A stretch of DNA of 6,340 nucleotides from an uncultured Agathobaculum sp. (GCA_944380945.1 CALWJG010000093.1:1-6340); one strand, 5' to 3'. Counted from the first letter of the stretch, positions 1-6,306 are shown. A program made the numbers and translations. The notes: generated by a model from the letters alone, not told the origin.

Positions 1-7
1 GTCCTTC

Positions 8-1432
8 TTACAGCTTCGCCAGCTCCTGCGCGATCAGCTTATTGATGATCTGCGGGTTGCCCTGGCCCTTGGAGGCCTTCATGCACTGGCCCACGAGGAA
101 GCCGGTGACGTTCTTGCCCGCCTTGAAGTCCGCGACCGCCTTTTCGTTCTTCGCGATCACGTCCTGCACGATGGCGAGGATCGCGCCCTCGTCCGACACC
201 TGCTTGAGGCCCATGCGCTCGACGATCGCCTCGACCGTCTCGTCGGTCTCAAACATCGCAGGCAGCACCTTTTTGCCCGCATTGCCCGAGATCGTGCCGG
301 CCTCGATCAGCTTAACCAAATCGATCAGCTTGTCCGCGGTCAGCTTGGTATCGGGGAGCTCCACGCCCTTGTCGTTGAGGTACTTGGAGATGTCGGACAG
401 GATCCAGTTCGCCGCCGCCTTGGGCTTGACCTGCTTGGCCGCCGCGTCGAGCAGCTCTGCCTTGGCAAAGCTGTCCGCGATCTGGCGCGCCTCCATGGCG
501 GTCATGCCGTAGTCGTTCAGGTAGCGCTCATAGCGCGTGATCGGCAGCTCGGGGATCTCGCTCTCGATCTGATGCATCCACTCGTCGTCGATCTCGACCG
601 CGATCAGGTCCGGGTCCGGGAAGTAGCGGTAGTCCTGCGCGTCCTCCTTGGTGCGCATGACCGTGTTCTTGAGCTTGACGTCGTCCCAGCGGCGGGTCTC
701 CTGCTGGATCTCGCCGCCCGCTTCGACGACCTCGATCTGGCGCGCGACCTCGTAATCGATCGCACGCACCGCGCCCGAAAACGTGTTGATGTTCTTCATC
801 TCCACGCGCGTGCCGAACTCCTCCGAGCCCTCCGGCCGGATGGAGACGTTGACGTCGCAGCGGATCGAGCCCTCCTCCATCTTGCAGTCGCAGATGTCGA
901 GGTAGGACAGCGTGGTCTTGATCATCTCGAGGAATTCCTTGGCCTCGGCCGAGGAGTGCAGGTCGGGCTTGGTGACCATCTCGATCAGCGGCACGCCGCA
1001 GCGGTTGAAGTCGACGACCGTGCCGTCGATCTCGTCGTGCAGCAGCTTGCCCGCGTCCTCCTCAAAGTGGATGCGCTCAAGACGGCAGGAGTGCTTGACG
1101 CCGTCGACGTAGAAAAACACCTCGCCGTTCTCGCAGATCGGCACATCGAACTGCGAGATCTGGTAGGCCTTGGGCAGGTCGGGATAGAAGTAGTTCTTGC
1201 GGTCGGCCTTGCACAGGCGGTTGACCGTGCAGCCCGTGGCGAGGCCCATCTTGGCCGCGTAGTGGACGACCTGCTTGTTGAGCACGGGCAGCGCGCCCGG
1301 CATGCCCGTGCAGACCGGGCAGGTATGCGTATTGATCGGCGCGCCGAAGGCGGTCGAGCACGAGCAGTAGATCTTGCTCTTGGTGGACAGCTCCGCGTGC
1401 ACCTCGAGGCCGATGACCGGTTGATATTTCAT
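8..1432 (-). CDS. gatB: Asp/Glu-tRNA amidotransferase subunit B (GatB)
   Basis: GatB is the tRNA-binding and kinase subunit of the cytosolic GatCAB complex. It phosphorylates the side chain of Glu-tRNA(Gln) or Asp-tRNA(Asn), which is then amidated with ammonia released by GatA. The 474-residue product is full length for the family. Visible marks are GLEVH at residues 8-12, a Cys cluster (C23, C25, C38, C41) consistent with the zinc site of many GatB proteins, the conserved block RKNYFYPDLPKAYQ at 78-91, HFEEDAGK at 122-129, and the PET112-type signature FNRCGVPLIEM at 142-152. The last ~150 residues are the helical/YqeY-like tail that grips tRNA, including MKASKGQGNP at 451-460. The ATG is 15 bases after the gatA stop, with an AAGGAGG site 10 bases upstream. 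After the TAA only seven bases remain (GAAGGAC on the coding strand). They could be a ribosome binding site for a further gene, but that lies outside the window. Identity is secure; whether it serves Gln, Asn or both cannot be told from this gene. Confidence 0.98.
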   Translation of the reverse strand: MKYQPVIGLEVHAELSTKSKIYCSCSTAFGAPINTHTCPVCTGMPGALPVLNKQVVHYAAKMGLATGCTVNRLCKADRKNYFYPDLPKAYQISQFDVPICENGEVFFYVDGVKHSCRLERIHFEEDAGKLLHDEIDGTVVDFNRCGVPLIEMVTKPDLHSSAEAKEFLEMIKTTLSYLDICDCKMEEGSIRCDVNVSIRPEGSEEFGTRVEMKNINTFSGAVRAIDYEVARQIEVVEAGGEIQQETRRWDDVKLKNTVMRTKEDAQDYRYFPDPDLIAVEIDDEWMHQIESEIPELPITRYERYLNDYGMTAMEARQIADSFAKAELLDAAAKQVKPKAAANWILSDISKYLNDKGVELPDTKLTADKLIDLVKLIEAGTISGNAGKKVLPAMFETDETVEAIVERMGLKQVSDEGAILAIVQDVIAKNEKAVADFKAGKNVTGFLVGQCMKASKGQGNPQIINKLIAQELAKL

Positions 1433-1442
1433 TTGTCGTTCT

Positions 1443-1449
1443 CCTCCTT
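1443..1449 (-). promoter_or_regulatory. Ribosome binding site of gatB
   Basis: AAGGAGG on the coding strand lies 10 bases before the gatB ATG and overlaps the last two bases of the gatA TAA stop. Ribosomes ending gatA therefore finish on the initiation site of gatB, which favours coupled, near-equal synthesis of the two subunits. Confidence 0.85.
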
Positions 1450-2917
1450 ACAGCGCCGCGATGATGTTCCTGAGGCCGGACGCCTGCTCGAACGCCAGAC
1501 CGGCGTTCAGCAGCGTCTGCTCGCCGAAGCGCGGGCCGATCAGCTGCATGCCGATGGGCATTTTGTCCCCGTCAAAGCCGCAGGGCTGCACCAGACCCGG
1601 CAGGCCCGCGATGTTGACCGATACCGTGCAGATGTCGCCCGCGTACATCTCGAGCGGGTTGGTGGTCTTGGCGCCGATGCCGTAGGCCGTGGTCGGCGCG
1701 ACCGGGGTCAGGATGACGTCGCACTTGTCAAACGCGTTTGCAAACTCCTCGCGGATCTTGCGCTGCGCCGCGCGCGCCTTCTTGTAATATGCGTCGTAGT
1801 AGCCCGAGGACAGCACATAGGTGCCCAGCATGATGCGGCGCTGCACCTCCGCGCCGAAGCCCTCGGAGCGGGACTTGGTGTAAAGCGCGATCACATCGTC
1901 GCCCGCGTTCGGGGTGCGGTAGCCGTACTTGACGCCGTCAAAGCGCGCCAGATTGGACGACGCCTCGGCGGACGACAGGATGTAGTAAACCGGCAGCGCG
2001 TATTCGACGAGCGGCAGCGAGATCTCAAACACCTCTGCGCCGAGGTTCTTGTAGGTCTCGGCAGCGGCGAGCACGCTCTCGCGCACCGCGTCCGAAATGC
2101 CCGCGCCGAAGTATTCCTTGGGCAGGCCGATCTTCATGCCCTTGATGTCCGCGTTGAGGCCGGCGCGCACCGTGCCCTCGAACGGGGTCTTGACCGAGGT
2201 CGAGTCGTGCATCGGATCGTGGCCGGTGATCGCGTCGAGCAGCATGGCCACGTCCTCGATCGAGCGGCCGAACGGGCCGATCTGGTCGAGCGAGGAAGCG
2301 AAGGCGATCAGGCCGTAACGGGAGACCGCGCCGTAGGTCGGCTTGAGGCCGGTCACGCCGCAGAACGCCGCGGGCTGGCGGATCGAGCCGCCGGTGTCCG
2401 AGCCGAGGGACAGCGGGACCTCGCCCGCCGCCACGACCGCCGCCGAGCCGCCGGACGAGCCGCCCGGCACGCGGTTTACGTCATGCGGGTTGTGGGTCGG
2501 GTGCGCGGCCGAATTCTCGCAGGAGGAGCCCATCGCGAACTCGTCCATGTTGGCCTTGCCCGTGACGACCACGCCCTGCGCAGCGAGCTTTTCCATGACC
2601 GTCGCGTTATACGGGGGCTTGAAATTGTAAAGCATCTTGGATGCGCAGGTGGTCAGCGTGCCCTTGGTGCAGATATTGTCCTTGATCGCGACCGGGATGC
2701 CGGCGAGCGCGGGCAGCTCCTCGCCCGCGGCGCGGCGCTTGTCGATCTCGGCCGCCTGCGCGAGCGCAGACTCCTCGGTCAGGGTCACATAGCCCTGCAC
2801 CTTATCCTCGACCGCCTTGGTGCGGGCGAACACGTCCTGCGCCAGCTCGACCGCGGAAACTTCCTTTTTCGCGAGCATTGCGGACAGCTCGGCCGCTGTT
2901 TTTTCGTAAAGTGCCAT
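1448..2917 (-). CDS. gatA: Asp/Glu-tRNA amidotransferase subunit A (GatA), glutamine amidase
   Basis: GatA is the amidase-signature subunit of GatCAB. It hydrolyses glutamine and channels the ammonia to GatB, where the activated acyl-tRNA is amidated. The product has 489 residues, the usual length. The Ser-cisSer-Lys catalytic triad is complete: Lys79 in GIPVAIKDN, Ser154 in the glycine-rich GGSSGGS stretch, and Ser178 as nucleophile in GSDTGGSIRQP. These positions equal, as I recall them, those of the Staphylococcus aureus enzyme, which argues for an intact protein with no N-terminal misassignment. Other family landmarks are GKANMDEFAMG at 120-130 and MPIGMQLIGP near the C-terminus. The start ATG follows the gatC stop by 15 bases and has an AGGAGG site 8 bases upstream. 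No other amidase-family role fits as well, because gatC and gatB flank it. Confidence 0.98.
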   Translation of the reverse strand: MALYEKTAAELSAMLAKKEVSAVELAQDVFARTKAVEDKVQGYVTLTEESALAQAAEIDKRRAAGEELPALAGIPVAIKDNICTKGTLTTCASKMLYNFKPPYNATVMEKLAAQGVVVTGKANMDEFAMGSSCENSAAHPTHNPHDVNRVPGGSSGGSAAVVAAGEVPLSLGSDTGGSIRQPAAFCGVTGLKPTYGAVSRYGLIAFASSLDQIGPFGRSIEDVAMLLDAITGHDPMHDSTSVKTPFEGTVRAGLNADIKGMKIGLPKEYFGAGISDAVRESVLAAAETYKNLGAEVFEISLPLVEYALPVYYILSSAEASSNLARFDGVKYGYRTPNAGDDVIALYTKSRSEGFGAEVQRRIMLGTYVLSSGYYDAYYKKARAAQRKIREEFANAFDKCDVILTPVAPTTAYGIGAKTTNPLEMYAGDICTVSVNIAGLPGLVQPCGFDGDKMPIGMQLIGPRFGEQTLLNAGLAFEQASGLRNIIAAL

Positions 2918-2925
2918 TTCTCTGT

Positions 2926-2931
2926 CCTCCT
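2926..2931 (-). promoter_or_regulatory. Ribosome binding site of gatA
   Basis: A perfect AGGAGG on the coding strand sits 8 bases before the gatA ATG, inside the 15-base gap after the gatC TAA. It fixes the gatA start. Confidence 0.85.
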
Positions 2932-2932
2932 C

Positions 2933-3220
2933 TTACTCGACTACGCGCGGCACGGCTACGCCGCCCGCCTGAAAGTCCGGCGCGTTGGGCTCGATGAGCG
3001 CGTCCGGCGTGTATTCCTGCACGACCACGTCCTCGTGGAACGCATTCTTGCGCTCGGTGTTGATCACGTCCGTGATGTCGCCGAGGTCAAGCTCCGCGAG
3101 CTTGTCCACCATGCCGACGATGCCCTGCATGTCCTCCGCGAGGCGGTCAAAGATGCCGCCCGTCGAATCCAGACGCGCAAGGGACGCGATGTGCTCAATT
3201 TCTTTTCGCGAAATTGCCAT
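2933..3220 (-). CDS. gatC: Asp/Glu-tRNA amidotransferase subunit C (GatC)
   Basis: GatC is the small subunit that wraps around the GatA-GatB interface and stabilises GatA. It has no catalytic site of its own. The 95-residue product carries the family features: IEHIASLARL at residues 8-17, a central helix ending in LAELDLGDI that matches the usual linker, and the C-terminal NAPDFQAGGVAVPRVVE block at 79-95, equivalent to the NAP...VP.V.E ending typical of GatC. The central region around RKNAFHEDVVVQEY replaces the more usual 'LREDEV' stretch but keeps the acidic pair. The ATG begins one base after the ligA TGA, and its ribosome binding site lies inside ligA, so translation is probably coupled to ligA. 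It is the first of the three gat genes, in the common bacterial C-A-B order. Confidence 0.96.
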   Translation of the reverse strand: MAISRKEIEHIASLARLDSTGGIFDRLAEDMQGIVGMVDKLAELDLGDITDVINTERKNAFHEDVVVQEYTPDALIEPNAPDFQAGGVAVPRVVE

Positions 3221-3221
3221 G

Positions 3222-5210
3222 TCAAACTTCCTCCTGCTGTATCATTTGTTGAAATTCCTCTTCTGTCAAAACCGGGACGCCGAGCTCCGCCGCCTTCTGC
3301 AGCTTGCTGCCCGCGTTTTCCCCGGCTACCACAAAACTGGTCTTTTTGGAGACCGAGCCCGCCGCCTTGCCGCCGAGGGACTCGATCAGGTCGTTGATCT
3401 CCTTGCGGCTGTAAAGCGTCAGCGTGCCGGTCGCGACGATGGTCTTGCCCGCGAGCCGGTCGCTCTTCGCGGTCTTTTCGCCCGTGAAGTTGACCCCCGC
3501 CGCGCGCAGCTTTTCGATCAGCGCCTTGGACTGGTCGAGCGCACGCCATGCGGCGATGCTCTCGGCCGTGGTCTGGCCGATGTCGCGGATCTCGGTCATC
3601 TCCTCGACCGGGGCGGCGAGCAGCGCGTCCAGACTGCCGAAGTGGTCGGACAGGATCTTGCCCGCCTTCTGGCCGACGTGCCGGATGCCGAACGCAAACA
3701 GCAGCCGCGACAGGTCGCGGGTCTTGCTCGCCTCGATGCCGCGGATCAGGTTGTTCGCCCAGGTGTCCACCTTTTTGCCGAGCGGCAGCAGCTGCTCCAC
3801 CGTCAGGTCATACAGGTCGGCGGCGGACTCCACCAGCCCCGCGTCGATCAGCTTTTGCAGATTGCCCTCGCCGCACCCGTCGATGTCCATCGCGTCGCGC
3901 GAGGCGAAGTGCATCAGGTTGCGCAGCAGCTGCGCCGGGCAGGCCGCGCCCGTGCAGCGGATGGCGGCCTCCTCCTCGTCCTCATACACCGGCGCGCCGC
4001 ACACCGGGCAGAATTTGGGCATTTCGTAGGGCTGGGCGTCCGCCGGGCGCTTGTCCTTTTCCACCCCGATGATCTCGGGGATGATCTCGCCCGCCTTGCG
4101 CACGGAGACCGTGTCCCCCACCCGCACATCCAGCTGACGGATGAAATCGCGGTTGTGCAGCGTTGCGCGGGAGACCGTCGTGCCCGCGAGCCGCACCGGC
4201 TCGAGCACGGCGTTGGGCGTCAGCACGCCCGTGCGCCCGACCGAGATCACGATATCCTTCAGCAGCGTCTGCTTGACCTCGGGCGGGTATTTGTAAGCCG
4301 CCGCCCAGCGCGGGAACTTGGCTGTCGAGCCGAGCGTTTCGCGCTGCGCGAACGAATTGACCTTGACGACCGCGCCGTCGATGTCGAAATCCAGCTCGCC
4401 GCGCGTCTCGCCCATGTGTTCGATCTCGCGCTGCACGTCCGCGGGATCGGTATACACCGGATAGCGCGGGCTGACCGGAAAGCCGAGCTGCTTCAGATAG
4501 TCGAGCGAGTCGGTGTGGCTCGTGATCGGCAGCTCGTCCGCATTCTGGATGTTGAAGCAGAAGATGGACAGCCGGCGCTCTTTGGTGATTTTGCTGTCCT
4601 TCTGCCGCAGCGAGCCGGCCGCCGCGTTGCGCGGGTTGGCGAGCAGCGGCTTTTCGTGCAGCTCGAGCTCGGCGTTGAGCGCGTCGAACACGGATTTTTT
4701 CATATACACCTCGCCGCGCACGATCAGGTGCGGCGGCGCGTTTTCCAGCTTATGCGGGATGTCCTTCACGGTCCTGAGGTTGGCGGTCACATCCTCGCCC
4801 ACCTGACCGTCCCCGCGGGTCGCGCCGCGGACGAACACGCCGTCCACATACTCGAGCGCGACCGACAGGCCGTCGATCTTATACTCGACCACATATTCCG
4901 CCTTGCCCACCGCGTCCTCCACGCGGGTGTAGAACTCGGAAAGCTCATCGAACGAGAACACGTCCTGCAGGCTCTCGAGCGGATAGGCATGCGTGACCTT
5001 GGCAAAGCGGCCGGACGCCGACCCGCCGACCCGCTGGGTCGGGGAATCCGCGTCTGCGTATTCCGGATGCGCGGCCTCGAGCGCGCGCAGCTCGCGCTGC
5101 ATCATATCGTACTCGTAATCCGAGATCTCGGGCGCATCCTCATTATAGTATTTTTCGTTGTGGTACCGCAGCGTTTCGCGCAGTGCGGCGATCTGTTCGC
5201 GCGCGTCCAT
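3222..5210 (-). CDS. ligA: NAD-dependent DNA ligase LigA
   Basis: LigA seals 3'-OH/5'-phosphate nicks in replication and repair, using NAD+ to adenylate a lysine. With the start chosen here it has 662 residues, typical of the family. Domains in order: Ia NMN-binding region with YHNEKYY (16-22) and SDYEYD (30-35); adenylation domain with the nucleophile Lys111 in EYKIDG, then TRGDGQVGEDVT (131-142), VRGEVYM (164-170), NPRNAAAGSLRQ (192-203) and DFDIDGAVVKV (274-284); OB fold with VGRTGVLTPNAVLEPV (324-339); a four-Cys zinc finger (C401, C404, C419, C424); helix-hairpin-helix repeats to about 580; and a BRCT domain from about 585 to 660. All catalytic motifs are intact. The frame is open upstream to a TTG at 5234. 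The ATG at 5210 is preferred because GGAGGG lies 9 bases upstream, homologues begin near this residue, and the predicted transcript starts only about four bases before the TTG. It leads the ligA-gatC-gatA-gatB operon. Confidence 0.97.
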   Translation of the reverse strand: MDAREQIAALRETLRYHNEKYYNEDAPEISDYEYDMMQRELRALEAAHPEYADADSPTQRVGGSASGRFAKVTHAYPLESLQDVFSFDELSEFYTRVEDAVGKAEYVVEYKIDGLSVALEYVDGVFVRGATRGDGQVGEDVTANLRTVKDIPHKLENAPPHLIVRGEVYMKKSVFDALNAELELHEKPLLANPRNAAAGSLRQKDSKITKERRLSIFCFNIQNADELPITSHTDSLDYLKQLGFPVSPRYPVYTDPADVQREIEHMGETRGELDFDIDGAVVKVNSFAQRETLGSTAKFPRWAAAYKYPPEVKQTLLKDIVISVGRTGVLTPNAVLEPVRLAGTTVSRATLHNRDFIRQLDVRVGDTVSVRKAGEIIPEIIGVEKDKRPADAQPYEMPKFCPVCGAPVYEDEEEAAIRCTGAACPAQLLRNLMHFASRDAMDIDGCGEGNLQKLIDAGLVESAADLYDLTVEQLLPLGKKVDTWANNLIRGIEASKTRDLSRLLFAFGIRHVGQKAGKILSDHFGSLDALLAAPVEEMTEIRDIGQTTAESIAAWRALDQSKALIEKLRAAGVNFTGEKTAKSDRLAGKTIVATGTLTLYSRKEINDLIESLGGKAAGSVSKKTSFVVAGENAGSKLQKAAELGVPVLTEEEFQQMIQQEEV
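3230..3235 (-). promoter_or_regulatory. Ribosome binding site of gatC, inside the ligA coding end
   Basis: AGGAGG on the coding strand lies 9 bases before the gatC ATG. The same bases lie within the codons for Gln-Glu-Glu at the extreme C-terminus of LigA (QQEEV), so it serves both as coding sequence and initiation signal. Confidence 0.85.
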
Positions 5211-5219
5211 GGCAGCATT

Positions 5220-5225
5220 CCCTCC
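5220..5225 (-). promoter_or_regulatory. Ribosome binding site that decides the ligA start
   Basis: GGAGGG on the coding strand lies 9 bases before the ATG at 5210. No comparable site lies before the in-frame TTG at 5234, so this site supports the 662-residue form of LigA and not the form with eight extra N-terminal residues (leader GFGGNAA). Confidence 0.8.
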
Positions 5226-5244
5226 GAAACCCAATACAGCATAT

Positions 5245-5253
5245 AGTATACCA
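5245..5253 (-). promoter_or_regulatory. Extended -10 promoter of the ligA-gatCAB operon
   Basis: On the coding strand the sequence reads TGG TATACT: a -10 hexamer with five of six SigA consensus bases, preceded by the TGn of an extended -10 element. At a 17-base spacing the -35 position is only TTTCTA (three of six matches), around 5268-5273. That is the usual pattern when the TGn motif substitutes for a good -35. The predicted start of transcription is near 5238, giving a leader of about 28 bases with the GGAGGG site inside it. The call rests on the motif alone, without mapped transcripts. Confidence 0.6.
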
Positions 5254-5283
5254 AATTTTCCGCGGTTTAGAAAGCATTATTTT

Positions 5284-5304
5284 GCCCGGCAGCCGGGGCT
5301 TTTT
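5284..5304 (+). terminator. Terminator-like hairpin pointing along the plus strand
   Basis: Read on the plus strand, GCCCGG and CCGGGGC pair around a three-base CAG loop (six pairs with one bulged G) and run straight into TTTTT at 5300-5304, the form of an intrinsic terminator. On the minus strand the stem is followed by AAAATAATG, so it should not stop the flanking genes. No plus-strand gene in this window would need it. It may end antisense transcription crossing the gat-lig operon, or may be chance in a GC-rich gap. Confidence 0.35.
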
Positions 5305-5328
5305 ATCCGCGGCATGCTGCACCGGCGG

Positions 5329-5517
5329 TCACTTGCGGCCTGTCTGCCAGACCTGATAGGTGTTCACCACGCCGAAAAACAGGAAGCACAGCGCGAGGAA
5401 CGTCCAGATCGCGCCGACCAGGACGATGCCGTTCTGGAAGCTGTAACCCGCCGCCGTGCCCAGCAGCACGGTCGCCACATAGAACAGCATGGATTTTTTG
5501 ATCGCTTTGAACATCAT
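5329..5517 (-). CDS. Small two-helix membrane protein of unknown function
   Basis: I do not recognise this 62-residue protein. It has two clear hydrophobic segments, about residues 10-27 (MLFYVATVLLGTAAGYSF) and 31-51 (rich in Ile, Leu, Phe and Val, with one Trp), joined by a short QNG turn. Both ends are basic (KAIKK before the first helix, GRK at the C-terminus), so by the positive-inside rule it should be a hairpin with both ends in the cytoplasm. It begins with ATGATG; a purine-rich AGAGGGGG stretch lies about six bases before the first ATG. Support for a real gene comes from a strong SigA-like promoter 50 bases upstream, sensible hydrophobic topology, and its fit between two minus-strand genes. 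It starts 97 bases after the YunB-like gene and ends 118 bases before ligA, so it is probably its own transcription unit. No catalytic or binding motif is visible, so no function is assigned. Confidence 0.8.
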   Translation of the reverse strand: MMFKAIKKSMLFYVATVLLGTAAGYSFQNGIVLVGAIWTFLALCFLFFGVVNTYQVWQTGRK

Positions 5518-5535
5518 TCTCCCCCTCTCCCGCCC

Positions 5536-5550
5536 CCGCCTGACCGGCGG
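5536..5550 (-). other. Small hairpin in the leader of the 62-residue membrane protein gene
   Basis: CCGCC and GGCGG on the coding strand pair around a five-base loop (GGTCA), placed between the predicted transcript start and the purine-rich ribosome binding site. A five-pair stem is short and the region is very GC-rich, so it may be incidental. Confidence 0.25.
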
Positions 5551-5567
5551 AAGCCGCTATTCAGTTT

Positions 5568-5596
5568 ATTATAGCACAAGCGGCGCGCTTCGACAA
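5568..5596 (-). promoter_or_regulatory. SigA-type promoter before the small membrane protein gene
   Basis: On the coding strand TTGTCG (5591-5596, four of six consensus bases including TTG) is followed after exactly 17 bases by a perfect TATAAT (5568-5573). This is the best promoter in the window. The predicted start is near 5561, giving a leader of about 44 bases. The spacer contains a 13-base dyad, AAGCG-CGC-CGCTT (5578-5590), adjacent to the -35. It could be an operator but could also be chance. Confidence 0.75.
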
Positions 5597-5614
5597 TGCC
5601 TGTGCGGGCGGGAT

Positions 5615-6301
5615 TCAGTTCCCGTCCGCGGCATAGTCGCTGACCTCGCCCAGCAGGCCGGCATCCGCGCCGTCGATATAGGCGTAGCGCTCGGGTACGG
5701 TGCCGACGATGACCGTGTCGGTCACCGGATAGGTGGAGACGATCTCGCGGTCCTCGCCGCCGAACGGCGTCAGGATGCGGAAGCCCGCGTGGATCTCGAT
5801 GATGATGTTGTGCCGCGTCTGGTTGATGCCCGCGGCCGAAAAGGCGCTGATGAACTCGGCCTCCATCTGGGTCAGGCCGGCCATGCCGATATCCACCGAC
5901 GGGCCCATGCCGCTGAAAAACCGCGGCGCGAACACCGACCCGAGCGGCACCTCGACCGTGGTGTGCTCAAGGTCGCCCAGCCGCTCGAACAGGCCGTTGA
6001 CCAGCTTCGCCTTGATCTGCCCGATGGCGATGACGTCGGTGCGCAGCGCGGTGACGTGGTTCTCGCTGTCCCGCTCTAAAATGACCATGCGCTCATAGGT
6101 CTCCGGGTCGGCGAACACCTCCTCCTGCATCAGGTTGTTGATCTCCTGCAGGGCGCTGTCCTCGCACACGTTCGCCGCGTATTCCATGAACACGCGGTGC
6201 ATCTGCCGGGTCGCCGCCAGCATGCCCGCGCCCGCCAGCACGGCCAGCAGCACGAAAACCGCCCGCCGCCCCCTGTTCCGCCGTCTGCCGCGCCGCCGCA
6301 T
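5615..6301 (-). CDS. yunB: YunB-like sporulation protein
   Basis: This resembles YunB, a sporulation protein whose gene in Bacillus subtilis belongs to the SigE mother-cell regulon. Its biochemical role is not known to me. Counting from the ATG at 6307, residues 4-15 are strongly basic (nine Arg), followed by one membrane segment at about 16-33, so the protein is probably anchored with the bulk outside the cytoplasm. Family marks follow: VPLGS at 120-124, a GP pair at 135-136, GINQTRH at 160-166, and VTDTVIVGTVPERY at 195-208, near the C-terminus. Two ATGs compete, 6307 and 6301. The second is preferred because AAGGGGG ends seven bases before it but only one base before the first. That gives 228 residues, somewhat shorter than I recall for the Bacillus protein. 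Residue 77 (numbered from 6307) is encoded by TTA, a codon the neighbouring genes almost entirely avoid. The 3' gap carries the promoter of the next gene, so this gene may be transcribed alone. It indicates a spore-forming ancestry. Confidence 0.85.
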   Translation of the reverse strand: MRRRGRRRNRGRRAVFVLLAVLAGAGMLAATRQMHRVFMEYAANVCEDSALQEINNLMQEEVFADPETYERMVILERDSENHVTALRTDVIAIGQIKAKLVNGLFERLGDLEHTTVEVPLGSVFAPRFFSGMGPSVDIGMAGLTQMEAEFISAFSAAGINQTRHNIIIEIHAGFRILTPFGGEDREIVSTYPVTDTVIVGTVPERYAYIDGADAGLLGEVSDYAADGN

Positions 6302-6306
6302 GTGCA

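Noticed and set aside
572..3397. A 941-codon open frame on the plus strand, which could look like a large Arg/Val/Asp-rich protein.
   Set aside because: It runs in codon register exactly opposite gatB, gatA and gatC, all of which have full-length, motif-complete products. Its composition is what reverse-complemented GC-rich codons give. No domain is recognisable in it.
2985..5246. A 753-codon plus-strand open frame opposite ligA.
   Set aside because: It is antisense in codon register to an intact LigA with all catalytic motifs. It is open only because ligA lacks TTA, CTA and TCA codons.
5284..5299. The hairpin as a terminator for the minus-strand small membrane protein gene.
   Set aside because: On the minus strand it is followed by AAAATAATG and not a T-tract, so it lacks the form of an intrinsic terminator in that direction.
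5158..5574. A 138-codon plus-strand open frame across the gap upstream of ligA and the small membrane protein gene.
   Set aside because: The product is low-complexity, with His-, Arg- and Pro-rich stretches. The frame overlaps the ligA promoter and a better-supported minus-strand gene.
5489..6079. A 196-codon plus-strand open frame opposite the YunB-like gene.
   Set aside because: It has the same antisense register effect. It ends exactly where the YunB-like gene uses a TTA codon.
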